DNA from: Planctomycetia bacterium
GTDB taxonomy: Bacteria; Planctomycetota; Planctomycetia; Pirellulales; Thermoguttaceae
Assembly (NCBI GenBank): GCA_030537455.1
Contig: JAUNMR010000019.1
Coordinates: forward strand, 1 to 64,000
Direction of reading: 5' to 3'
DNA: 64,000 nucleotides
The position numbers and the translations under genes were made by a program. Below, in pieces: positions 37,527 through 46,086 of this stretch (positions are counted from its first letter, which is position 1; each line of letters begins with the position of its first letter). The notes under the pieces are model-generated. The model was not told the DNA's origin, ran no database searches, and worked only from the letters and a program-made list of their open reading frames with translations.

Positions 37527-39359
37527 CTAGTCGTTATGACCATAGACGCCGGAGCTACGCGCAACGCCCGCTTTGGCAAACTCCTGAATTTCGGATTGCA
37601 TTGGCGATTCTGTCAGCGCCGGAAGATCGAGTCGCCACGGCAAGACGACCGTAAAGACGCTCCCGAAGCCCGGCTGGCTCTCGAGGAGGATCTCCCCTTC
37701 CAGAAGCTTGCAGAGCTCACGAACGATCGAAAGCCCTAGCCCACTGCCGGAATATTCGCGAGTGATCGTCTCCCCGTCGGTCGCGCTCTTGCCCTGTCGG
37801 AACTTCTCAAAAATGATCTGACGATCCTCCTCCGCCACGCCGACGCCGGAGTCGATCACCTTCATTTGCAAGAACTCCATGGGATCGTAACGACCGGAAC
37901 CGGACGCGAGCGCGTGAGGATAGATCGGAGGACGAACGATCTGTTGAACCTCAATGCGAATGCGTCCGCCCTCGGGCGTGAATTTTATCGCGTTGGAAAG
38001 CAGATTATTAAGGATCTGCTGAATGCGCGCCTGATCCTGACGCATGGGTGGAAGATTGGGGGCGAAATGCGCGGTTAAGTCGAGATTCTTTTTATCGACC
38101 AGAGGCTTGGCCATATCGCACTGCGCCATAACCACGGCCTCGATTGGGAAGTCGCTGAGTTTCGCCTCCACCTTACCGGCGTCCAGACGCGCCATATCGA
38201 GGATATTATTGATCATATTCAGTAGCGCGTTGCCCGACTTATTGATATTATTGACATACTTGCGCTGTCGTTCGTCTAAGGACTCAATTGAGCCTAGGAT
38301 CTGACTGAAACCTAAAATACTATTGAGCGGGGTGCGCAATTCATGGCTCATAGTCGCCATGAAGTCGGACTTCACGCGGTTCGATTCGAACAGTTGCAGG
38401 TTCGCGCGCGCCAATTCGTCGACCTTTGCGGCCAATTCGGCGTTGAGCGCGCGTAATTGTTCCTGGGTGGCGACCAGGTATTTGAGCATCTTATTGAACG
38501 CCAGACCGAGCGCTTCGAATTCGTCGCCTGTCTGAAGATTGGCGCGTTTAGAGACGTCGCCGCGACCGATCGCCTCGCTGACCTCGCGCAAACTTCTCAG
38601 CGGCTTGACAATAACGACGCGAATCACCAGATAGAACGCGATCATTCCCAAGAAGGCGCTTACAATGGCGCCTCCGAGCAAGAGGGTCCACAGTCTAGCG
38701 CTCTCCTTTCTAGCGGGCGGTTCGGGAATAGTGACCTGTACGACGCCCAAGACGGAGCCAAGTTCCAGTGAGGAATTACCCATAATCTCATGGTGGCAGT
38801 TCCAGCATGAACGTTCCAGTCTCAGGGGCTGGTAGTAGTGATACCGTCCTTCCTCGTCGATTCTCTCCACGGGCGCGTTATTAATCGTGGCGGGGTCTTC
38901 TTCGGGGTTAGGCGCAAGGGCGACGTCTTCTAGTAGTTTTTCTTCGAAAAGATCGTGCGGGGCGTCGTCGTCGTTGGAGTCGAGTCGGTCGAAGGGCGAG
39001 GCGTGAGGACGTAGCAGTCGTGTTTCGAATTTGGCGCGTTCCAGACCGCCGCCGATCTTTTCGCTAAGCATAGTCATGGAATCGATAAAATCGTTCAGGT
39101 CGTTTGTATCGCTGGGCGTGTGCGACTCGATCGACGCGCGCTCCGCCGCCAAGCCTTTGATATGGATCAGGAGGAATTCACGCTCGCAAACCAGTTTGCC
39201 CATGAGAGGATTCTGCGCTTCGACCTGAGATTTCGTCGCTTTATAATAGAGCGCGACGCTAATAAAGATCACAATCGCGAGCGCCATGCCGAAGAAGAAG
39301 AGGCACTTTACTTCCAGACTCGACTCAAAGAGCGATCTAGCCGGTCGTTTCGGATCCAT
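37527..39359 (-). CDS. Membrane sensor histidine kinase with CxxCH (DUF3365/Tll0287-like) sensor
   Basis: Order: membrane helix (about 20-38), periplasmic domain with the heme c motif CWNCH at 185-189, second membrane helix (224-250), HAMP (250-300), coiled coil, HisKA with the phospho-acceptor His339 in MSHELRTPLNSILGF, and an HATPase domain with the N box (NNLLSNAIKFTPEGG), DSGVGV and SGSGLGLSIV. The sensor probably binds heme covalently and reports redox state or a gas. The start at 39359 is preferred; the frame runs to 39497. No response regulator is adjacent, so it is an orphan. It lies 51 bases upstream of the GH78 gene on the same strand, but co-regulation is not shown. Confidence 0.9.
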   Translation of the reverse strand: MDPKRPARSLFESSLEVKCLFFFGMALAIVIFISVALYYKATKSQVEAQNPLMGKLVCEREFLLIHIKGLAAERASIESHTPSDTNDLNDFIDSMTMLSEKIGGGLERAKFETRLLRPHASPFDRLDSNDDDAPHDLFEEKLLEDVALAPNPEEDPATINNAPVERIDEEGRYHYYQPLRLERSCWNCHHEIMGNSSLELGSVLGVVQVTIPEPPARKESARLWTLLLGGAIVSAFLGMIAFYLVIRVVIVKPLRSLREVSEAIGRGDVSKRANLQTGDEFEALGLAFNKMLKYLVATQEQLRALNAELAAKVDELARANLQLFESNRVKSDFMATMSHELRTPLNSILGFSQILGSIESLDERQRKYVNNINKSGNALLNMINNILDMARLDAGKVEAKLSDFPIEAVVMAQCDMAKPLVDKKNLDLTAHFAPNLPPMRQDQARIQQILNNLLSNAIKFTPEGGRIRIEVQQIVRPPIYPHALASGSGRYDPMEFLQMKVIDSGVGVAEEDRQIIFEKFRQGKSATDGETITREYSGSGLGLSIVRELCKLLEGEILLESQPGFGSVFTVVLPWRLDLPALTESPMQSEIQEFAKAGVARSSGVYGHND

Positions 39360-39559
39360 ATTCAATAGTCCATAGCGCGTCGCGCGAGGTAAAAGCGGTG
39401 TGAGACGGTCGACGTCGCCTCGTCGCTTGAGAAGGAATGTCGGGGGGTGATAACAGCGGTTATGGCGTAGTATAAATGAGAACAAGCGTCGCGTCAAGTT
39501 TAAGCGGTCGTGAACGAGGTTGCGACGTCGTCGTGGCGCAGCTGGAAAAAAAGGTAAAA

Positions 39560-39594
39560 TTGACGTTTATCAATTTTCGCGATACTGCTATAAT
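39560..39594 (+). promoter_or_regulatory. Promoter region of parAB
   Basis: A perfect TATAAT (39589-39594) lies 68 bases before the parA GTG. TTGACG at 39560-39565 is 23 bases upstream, too far for a standard pair, so GATACT (39581-39586) with a 15-base spacer is an alternative. Confidence 0.45.
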
Positions 39595-39661
39595 ACCGCG
39601 GGGCGTCTAAGGACGTTCTTAAATCAGGTCAATTGTACGGTCAGATTGGAGCGGTATCGTC

Positions 39662-40408
39662 GTGGCACATACCTTCTGTATTGCGAATCAAAAAGGCGGG
39701 GTCGGTAAGACGACGACCGCGATTTCGCTTGCCGCTGGTTTTGCACGCGCCGGCTCTTCCACGCTATTGATCGACCTTGATCCGCAGTGCAACGCCACCA
39801 GTGGACTTGGTTTTGAGCCGTCGTTGCGTCATCCGCTGGTAACCGGCGAGCCGTTGCGCACGGCGATCAAACGAGTGGCGCCGGGTCTGGAAGTTCTGCC
39901 GGGCTGTCGGCATTTCGGGGATGTGGAGCGACTGGCAAGCGTTCGCGATCGTGGCAAGATCGAAGAGATGACGCAACGCCTGGCGCGCGAGACGCGCGGA
40001 TACGATCACGTCTTTCTGGATTGTCCGCCGTCGTTGGGACCGCTCACCCAGGCGGCGTTAGCGTGGTCAAACGAGGCGCTCACGCCGGTTCAGTGTGAAT
40101 ATTTCGCAATGGAAGGTCTGGTGCAGATGATTGAGGTCATCGGTCGTGCAATGAAACGCAAGAACAAGGCGTTGCAATACGGGGGGGTGATTCTCACAAT
40201 GTGCGACCACTCCCTAGAATTAACGCGCGAGGTCGCCAAAGAGGTACGAGAATTTTTCGGAGACGTCGTCTTTCGCACAACGATTCCGCGAGACGTCGCC
40301 ATAGCCGAGGCGCCCAGTCACGGAAAGTCGATCTTGGACTACGCCCCAAGATCAAGAGGCGCAAGAGCGTATGTCGAATTATGTATGGAGGTTTTAGAGC
40401 GTGTCTAA
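39662..40408 (+). CDS. parA: Chromosome-partitioning ATPase ParA (Soj family)
   Basis: ParA is the deviant Walker ATPase that moves ParB-parS complexes. The motif KGGVGKTTT (residues 11-19) has the signature lysine Lys11, DLDPQCNATSGLG is the A' region, and FLDCPPSLG is Walker B. It is 248 residues, starts with GTG and has no N-terminal DNA-binding domain, so it is the chromosomal type. Its last 8 bases overlap the start of parB, indicating translational coupling. Confidence 0.93.
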   Translation: MAHTFCIANQKGGVGKTTTAISLAAGFARAGSSTLLIDLDPQCNATSGLGFEPSLRHPLVTGEPLRTAIKRVAPGLEVLPGCRHFGDVERLASVRDRGKIEEMTQRLARETRGYDHVFLDCPPSLGPLTQAALAWSNEALTPVQCEYFAMEGLVQMIEVIGRAMKRKNKALQYGGVILTMCDHSLELTREVAKEVREFFGDVVFRTTIPRDVAIAEAPSHGKSILDYAPRSRGARAYVELCMEVLERV

Positions 40409-41492
40409 AAGCAGAAGGTTAGGACGTGGCATCGAGTCAATCTTAGGAAGAGTCGCCAGTCAGAATGACGATTCTTACGAGCCCTACGACCCAAGCGTCA
40501 ACGCAAACTCCGCAGACTCCGAGAGCTCCGATAAGCCCCAGGAGCACGACGCCGACCAAGACGCCGACGCTTACCCTGATATCGTTTCATTTCCACTGGG
40601 CGACCAGACGGACGCGTCGCGTGCAAGGCGCTCCGTCGCTTCGGAAATCGAGGATGAAAAAGATCGTGTCTTGGCGAAATTCTCTGACGGTCGTAGCGCC
40701 ATTGAGGTTAGCGTCGAGCTAATTGACCGTAACCCTTACCAACCGCGTCTGGACTTTCCCCAGGAGGAAATGACCGATCTGGAGGACAGTCTCAGGCGAC
40801 ACGGCATGATCCAACCGATCGTCGTGCGACGCAAGGGCGAGCGTTACGAACTGGTCGCGGGCGAGCGACGTTTCCGCGCCGCTCAGCAGGTCGGGTGGAA
40901 GAGCGTGCCTGCGATTCTCTTCGTGGTGGAAGACCAGCAGATGGCGGAACTGGCGCTCACGGAAAATATGCAGCGTCATGACCTTAACCCGATCGAAAAA
41001 GCGCTTGCGTTCCGCAATTATCTCGACGCCTACGGGGGCACGCAAGAGGAGCTGGCGGCGAAATTGGCGCTCGACCGCTCCACGGTCACGAACTTCCTGC
41101 GCCTCCTGGATCTGAACGAAGAAGTGCAGACCATGACGCGTCGTGGCGAGATCACCCAGGGTCACGCCAAAGCGCTATTGCCGTTGGAAGACTGGGATCA
41201 GCTGGAATTAGCGCAACGTATTGTCCAGGAAAAGCTCAGTGTGCGCCAGACCGAAGAGATCGTGCGCTCCTTCCTCAACGGGCAACGCTCGACGCCAACC
41301 GGCGGCAAAAAGCCCGGCGTCGCGGAGGTTAACCCGAGAATCCAGGATCTCGAATCGCAACTGAGAACATGGTTGGGAATGAAGGTCAAATTAACCGCCA
41401 ACGATAAGGGCAAAGGGAAACTGGTCGTGCAGTTCAACTCCAATACCGACTTCGAACGAATCTACCAAGCGCTCAAACCACGCGACTTCTAA
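40401..41492 (+). CDS. parB: Chromosome-partitioning protein ParB (Spo0J family)
   Basis: ParB binds parS and spreads as a CTP-dependent clamp. The first residues (KSRRLGRGIESILG) are the typical ParA-interacting peptide. After an acidic linker of about 90 residues come the ParB N domain with RNPYQPRLDF and the arginine-rich GERRFRAA box, a helix-turn-helix (TQEELAAKLALDRSTVTNFLRLL), and a C-terminal dimerisation domain. The GTG start overlaps parA by 8 bases. No parS-like palindrome caught my eye, but I could not scan exhaustively. Confidence 0.94.
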   Translation: MSKSRRLGRGIESILGRVASQNDDSYEPYDPSVNANSADSESSDKPQEHDADQDADAYPDIVSFPLGDQTDASRARRSVASEIEDEKDRVLAKFSDGRSAIEVSVELIDRNPYQPRLDFPQEEMTDLEDSLRRHGMIQPIVVRRKGERYELVAGERRFRAAQQVGWKSVPAILFVVEDQQMAELALTENMQRHDLNPIEKALAFRNYLDAYGGTQEELAAKLALDRSTVTNFLRLLDLNEEVQTMTRRGEITQGHAKALLPLEDWDQLELAQRIVQEKLSVRQTEEIVRSFLNGQRSTPTGGKKPGVAEVNPRIQDLESQLRTWLGMKVKLTANDKGKGKLVVQFNSNTDFERIYQALKPRDF

Positions 41493-41527
41493 TCGCGGCG
41501 CACGCCGAAAGAATCTGTAAATACATG

Positions 41528-41567
41528 AAGGACGCGTCGATCTCAAGGGATTGACGCGTCCTTTTTT
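41528..41567 (+). terminator. Rho-independent terminator of parAB
   Basis: A perfect 11-bp stem (AAGGACGCGTC 41528-41538, GACGCGTCCTT 41553-41563) with a 14-base loop runs into TTTT. It lies 36 bases after the parB stop. Confidence 0.9.
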
Positions 41568-41715
41568 CACAATCGTGGCGTAACGCACGCGCCCAGGTGT
41601 GCAAGAAAAGAAAAAATCCGCCGTGAGACGTCGCCTGGTAAGCGCGTACCGCCAGCGGATTTTGAACGCTAGTCGTCAGGACGCGACAGACGCGGTTAGC
41701 GTCTATCAAACGTCG

Positions 41716-42057
41716 TTAGAAGCTCAAAAACGAAACCTTTAGACCTGCCTGTTTACACAGTTGCGAAAGCGCCTGCTTGAAGTAGAAAAGGCGATGCTTT
41801 GAACTCTTCTTCATGGCATAGCGATAAGCCATCTCGAGGAACTTCATCGGTATAACGCCGGTTCGTGCCTTTTCGACCACGTCGTCGATAAAGGCGCATT
41901 CCGCGTCGGTCTTGGCCACAAGCTGACGTTTGAGATACTCAGCGTTGAGCGTCTCAACGGCGGCTCCTGCGCTCGACCACGAGAAGGAACTCGTTGCGCC
42001 CACGACCAGAGCCGTGAGCGTTCGCGCTAAGAAAGCGCGGCGTCCTATTCGTTTCAT
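41716..42057 (-). CDS. Small Tat-exported protein of unknown function
   Basis: 113 residues. The N-terminus KRIGRRAFLARTL has twin arginines at 6-7 followed by a hydrophobic stretch to about residue 30, which fits a Tat or Sec signal. The mature part is short, helical and basic near the C-terminus (MKKSSKHRLFYFKQ), with one Cys. I recognise no family. The ATG at 42057 has AAGGA upstream, and the frame extends to 42114 without support. Confidence 0.65.
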   Translation of the reverse strand: MKRIGRRAFLARTLTALVVGATSSFSWSSAGAAVETLNAEYLKRQLVAKTDAECAFIDDVVEKARTGVIPMKFLEMAYRYAMKKSSKHRLFYFKQALSQLCKQAGLKVSFLSF

Positions 42058-42160
42058 TTTTGGCGTCCTTGCGTCTAATATATCGTCAAAGTAACAGTAC
42101 GACTGTTTGCACAATCACGTCGCCCACGAGATTTGACTTTCGAAACGATCCAGAAAAAAA

Positions 42161-42187
42161 TTTGTACAGCCGTCCGTCCCTTGTCAA
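42161..42187 (-). promoter_or_regulatory. Possible promoter of the small Tat-exported gene
   Basis: On the minus strand a perfect TTGACA (plus 42182-42187) precedes TACAAA (plus 42161-42166) with a short 15-base spacer, about 100 bases upstream of the ATG. Confidence 0.4.
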
Positions 42188-42249
42188 GTTCCGGTATCTG
42201 AATCGTCCACGAACGTCTCAGCACGCGAGTCGCTTCGTCTCCAATCGCC

Positions 42250-42281
42250 ACTAGGTTCAAACCTCAATGTTTCAACCTAGT
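42250..42281. repeat. Inverted repeat between the radical SAM and small exported genes
   Basis: ACTAGGTT (42250-42257) and AACCTAGT (42274-42281) form a perfect 8-bp inverted repeat around 16 bases. It may be an operator or a weak terminator for the radical SAM gene. The rest of 42058-42430 holds no gene. Confidence 0.4.
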
Positions 42282-42430
42282 TTACAGACTGTTCGAGCGC
42301 GAGCCCAGACAGTCGCTTGTTATATCGACAAGGTCGCGTCGAAACTTAAATCGAACGCGAGGAAATCAGAGGCGAACGACGGCGTCGGCGCGGAACTCTT
42401 TTAAAAATCAAAGAGTTAGCGCGTGGAAAA

Positions 42431-43402
42431 TTATTCAGATTTTTTTTGAAAAAGTCGACCCTGGTAGCTCCGACGCCGTGCGAACGCCTCCGCTACGGCG
42501 TTAAGACCGGCGTGTTTCTGAGCGCACCACGCGGGCGCGAGGAGATAATCTTCCGTCGCCTCGCCGCACACGCGCTCCACGACCGTCTGGGGATCGAGCC
42601 GTTCTAGAAAATCAACGACCATCTGCGCATACTCTTGTAGAGTCGGCAATGTAAACTCATTGTCGCGCCACATTTGCGCTAGTCGCGTTCCTTTGACCAC
42701 GTAGAGATTGTGCAGTTTGACCGACTCCAACCCCAGCGCGGCGACGCGTTCGGCGGTGACGAGCAGGTCCTCGCGCGTCTCTGTGGGCAGACCGAGAATC
42801 AGATGAGCGCCCACGCGAAGACCGTGCGCATGACAACGCGCAACCGCGTCGAGAAAAGTCGCGTAATCGCAACCGCGATTCATCCACTGTAGCGACTTGT
42901 CATGAGTCGACTGCAACCCCAGTTCAAGGGAAAGATAGGTTCGCGCGGAAATCTCCTGTAGTAGCGTTAGAACCTCCTCCGGCAATGCGTCAGGACGCGT
43001 GCCAATCGCGACGCCGACGATATCCTCGCGTTGAATCGCGGCTTCATAGACGCGCCGTAGCGTCTCCACCGGCGCGTGCGTATTGGTGGAGGGCTGGAAA
43101 TACGCGATATACTTTGACTCGCCAAAGCGATAGCGCAGGCGCTTTACGCCGTCGTCGATTTGCGCGTTGAGTTCCTCCAGACCGAAGCGACGACTGGGAC
43201 TGAAACTAGTAGCGTTGCAAAAGACGCAACCGCCGCGACCGACGGTTCCGTCGATATTAGGGCACGAGAAATGCGCGTCGACGCTCACTTTACGCACCGG
43301 CGCGCCAAAGAGGCGTTTGTAGTAGACGCCAAGAGAATAATAACGCGCGCCGTTTTTGCGCCAGAAGTAATGGGAATCGTCGTGATGCTGGTCTTCACTC
43401 AC
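42431..43402 (-). CDS. Radical SAM protein, TIGR01212/YhcC family
   Basis: The radical SAM cluster is bound by Cys47, Cys59 and Cys62 in SCPNIDGTVGRGGCVFCN, the long-spaced CX11CX2C arrangement typical of the YhcC group. YSLGVYYKRLFGAPVRKVSVDA and GLPTETREDLLVTAERV also fit. At 323 residues it is complete. The family's reaction is not firmly established. It lies 84 bases downstream of the GNAT gene on the same strand. Confidence 0.9.
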   Translation of the reverse strand: MSEDQHHDDSHYFWRKNGARYYSLGVYYKRLFGAPVRKVSVDAHFSCPNIDGTVGRGGCVFCNATSFSPSRRFGLEELNAQIDDGVKRLRYRFGESKYIAYFQPSTNTHAPVETLRRVYEAAIQREDIVGVAIGTRPDALPEEVLTLLQEISARTYLSLELGLQSTHDKSLQWMNRGCDYATFLDAVARCHAHGLRVGAHLILGLPTETREDLLVTAERVAALGLESVKLHNLYVVKGTRLAQMWRDNEFTLPTLQEYAQMVVDFLERLDPQTVVERVCGEATEDYLLAPAWCAQKHAGLNAVAEAFARRRSYQGRLFQKKSE

Positions 43403-43486
43403 GTGGCGCCCTTCCTTGAGAAATCAGAGACTCCGTCGTCACGCGTGATCGCGCCGACGACGCCGAGTTTGAGGTCAATACACAGA

Positions 43487-44422
43487 TCACGCCGTTTCCG
43501 GCATAAAGGTCGGCAAGGCGACGCCGGAGCGTTCTGGAATCGGTCCGAGCGATTGTCCCACGTGAGTCTCGGTATTGCGCGCGCCCAGGAGGTACATTTC
43601 CGCGCGCAACTGGCGCGTTTGAGTCGGAATAAGCACGATCGGCGACCATTTTCCGGCGTAGCGATTCAGTTCATATCGCACCAGCGCGGCGGTCTGCGCT
43701 TCGGTACGCGCGACGCCCGGTCCGACCATATTGCAACCGGGGTCGCGCACAGAGCACATGACGCCCTGGATAACGCCGTCGGCGTCGAGGAGCACGCTCA
43801 CGCCCCAGATACCTTCGGCGTTGTCGATAAAGAACTTATAGTCTTTGGCGCGATCGATCCCTTGTAGCTGCTTCTCCAGCTCAACGATCGCGGGCAAATC
43901 GTTAAGAGTTGCCTCACGCACAGAGCATCCTTCGGGCGCGTTCACGGCGAAGCCCTCTTGCGGCACGGCGATTTGCATATCCTGATACATCGCGTAAGGC
44001 ACAAATCCTGCGCGATTGTAGAGGGAGAACGAATCGAGATTCATGGCGCTGGAGACCAGGCGCAACGTCTGATTACGACTGGTCGCCACGTCAACGATAT
44101 AACGCAACAACTTCGAGGACACGCCCATGCCGAAACACTGCGGCGAAACGGTCATGATACCGAGTGAAACGTGGGTGGAACGCGGATGAAAGAAGCAGGA
44201 GCCGGCAAGAGCGCCGGTATCGGCGACCTCGGCAACGACGCAGCAATCCGGGTCGAGCGCGTCGTACACGCGAGAATAGATCGTCGCGGCCTGGACGTCT
44301 GCCACTACGCTGTCGAACCCGCGGTTCGTCTTGTACCACGCATTGAGCGAATCATGAATAAGTTTCGCGACCGCTGGATTATCCGCCGCGCTTTTCAGTC
44401 GTAAAATTATATTCGCCGACAA
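43487..44422 (-). CDS. GNAT-family N-acetyltransferase
   Basis: A 311-residue protein whose first half is a GNAT domain: STHVSLGIMTVSPQCFGMGVSSKLL corresponds to beta4 and the acetyl-CoA-binding loop (Q/G-x-x-G-x-G/S), and FSLYNRAGFVPY is the C-terminal motif. The second half (about 160-311) looks like a second, divergent GNAT fold. The substrate is unknown. It lies between cdsA and the radical SAM gene, all on the minus strand. Confidence 0.8.
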   Translation of the reverse strand: MSANIILRLKSAADNPAVAKLIHDSLNAWYKTNRGFDSVVADVQAATIYSRVYDALDPDCCVVAEVADTGALAGSCFFHPRSTHVSLGIMTVSPQCFGMGVSSKLLRYIVDVATSRNQTLRLVSSAMNLDSFSLYNRAGFVPYAMYQDMQIAVPQEGFAVNAPEGCSVREATLNDLPAIVELEKQLQGIDRAKDYKFFIDNAEGIWGVSVLLDADGVIQGVMCSVRDPGCNMVGPGVARTEAQTAALVRYELNRYAGKWSPIVLIPTQTRQLRAEMYLLGARNTETHVGQSLGPIPERSGVALPTFMPETA

Positions 44423-44469
44423 GAGTTACTCCTTCTTCTGAAAATGTTGAAATTCAATACTTACGCGCG

Positions 44470-45639
44470 TCAATACCGCACGACATGAAACGCCCAAAGC
44501 CCAAAGGCGACCGGCGCGGCGAGCAGGAGCGAGTCAAAAATATCGAGAAAGCCGCCAAACCCTGGCACGTTCACGCCGGAATCCTTGCGCATGGCGTCGC
44601 GTTTAATCAACGATTCGGCAAGGTCGCCGAGCATACCGGTGAGACCGACCGCCAGACCGTAAACGACAATACCGAGCCAAGTCGTCTGAGGTTTAGCGTT
44701 TGACGCCAACGGAAAGAGAACCGCGGTGGAGAACCACGCGGCGAGAATCGAAAAGGTCAGACCGCCAAACGCCCCCTCAATCGTCTTGCCCGGGCTAAGG
44801 CTCGGCGCCATCTTATGACGACCGATCAATCGTCCGACCGTATAGGCCCCGACGTCGCACATCTTCGTCACAAGAATCATTGATACGACCGCTATTACCC
44901 CGTAGGCTACCCGCAAAATTACCAAAAAGCTCCCTAGAGCGCCGATATAGATAATCGCAAATACAGCGCCGCTAAGGTTGATCATATGACCGCCTGGCAA
45001 TTTAAAACGCAACATTTCCCCGACAAAAGCGATCAAAACGCCCGCGGCAATGGCAAGGAGAATGTGAACGCAAGCAAAAGCCGCGGTCTTCCACTCCTGT
45101 TCCGTGGAAAACTGAAAAAGACTGGTCGTATTCGCCTCGCCTGGAGCTTGACCGCTGGAGGAGACCTCGTACTTATCGCGTCGACCGTGCGTGCGCGCCA
45201 ATTCCAAAGCGCGTTCGGCCGCCGCGAGCGCTCGTCTCGACGCCTCAACCGCCGCCTTCGCTACGGTTATGGAGTTGGCGTCTTCTTCCGCCTGTTCCGA
45301 CTCTTGTCGCGCTGGCGCCACGAAGTGGTTCTGAGACTCTTCACTCTGCATTGCCACCACAAGCGACTGCTCAAAGCGCGCTATAAAGGGCAAAGAGTTA
45401 CAGCATGAAATCCAGCACAAGAGAATCGTCCCGAAAACGCCAAGATAGATCGTTGAACGACGAGGATAAATCCCCCCGGCGTTGAGCAGGTACATCGTTT
45501 CTTTACACAAAAAGAAGACGCACACGAGAAAGAACGGCATGAGAATCAGCCCAGGAACGGGCAGATACGCGTCAAGCCAACACATTCCCACTACAATGGC
45601 CGTCAGAGGCAACCCAATGAGGAGGCGCCAGCGTAGCAT
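44470..45639 (-). CDS. cdsA: Phosphatidate cytidylyltransferase
   Basis: CdsA makes CDP-diacylglycerol for phospholipid synthesis in the inner membrane. The signature GDLAESLIKRDAMRKDSG, followed by PGFGGFLDIFDSLLLAAP, is present at the C-terminus, along with LSPGKTIEGAFGG. About ten membrane helices are seen. Between the early helices and the core a charged insert (about 95-185) with an Ala/Glu/Arg coiled-coil stretch lengthens the protein to about 389 residues against the usual 270-300. The start at 45639 removes a basic leader that the open frame would add. Confidence 0.92.
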   Translation of the reverse strand: MLRWRLLIGLPLTAIVVGMCWLDAYLPVPGLILMPFFLVCVFFLCKETMYLLNAGGIYPRRSTIYLGVFGTILLCWISCCNSLPFIARFEQSLVVAMQSEESQNHFVAPARQESEQAEEDANSITVAKAAVEASRRALAAAERALELARTHGRRDKYEVSSSGQAPGEANTTSLFQFSTEQEWKTAAFACVHILLAIAAGVLIAFVGEMLRFKLPGGHMINLSGAVFAIIYIGALGSFLVILRVAYGVIAVVSMILVTKMCDVGAYTVGRLIGRHKMAPSLSPGKTIEGAFGGLTFSILAAWFSTAVLFPLASNAKPQTTWLGIVVYGLAVGLTGMLGDLAESLIKRDAMRKDSGVNVPGFGGFLDIFDSLLLAAPVAFGLWAFHVVRY

Positions 45640-45932
45640 TAGAATACCTACTATACGTCTGTTTGCAGCGCGTCGCGCGCACGCCACACGCTCGTTACTT
45701 ATCGATGCAATTCATAAGACGAGACTATCGCGCGCTAAACTGCACGTCATCGTTTCGTCTCTTGGATTATAGCGCGTGCAAATTCGTACTTCCAGTCTTG
45801 TGGTTAAAAAACAGGAATATTTTGTAAGAATTCAGGCGCCGCTCGCAAGAGAGCGTCCCTAATTGTTTCATGTCTCCCTATATGAGAAAACAGAAAATTT
45901 GTTAAAAAGAGTAAAAATAGGTAATATTTACA

Positions 45933-45960
45933 TTGATTTTTCCCTCCGTCCAATTAAAAT
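45933..45960 (+). promoter_or_regulatory. Promoter upstream of the DUF4912 gene
   Basis: TTGATT (45933-45938) and TAAAAT (45955-45960) are 16 bases apart in an AT-rich stretch. A small hairpin (TTCCA-TGCG-TGGAA, 45974-45987) follows in the leader, about 100 bases before the ATG at 46087. The rest of 45640-46086 holds no gene. Confidence 0.5.
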
Positions 45961-46086
45961 AATACAAAGGATGTTCCATGCGTGGAATGCGCGACTCAAC
46001 GAGGCATAACGTTGCGTTGACGACCTTCCCGCTCGCCTATTTTGTTACGCCCAGACCAGCGCTCTGACCGTCACGCGGAGGTATAT

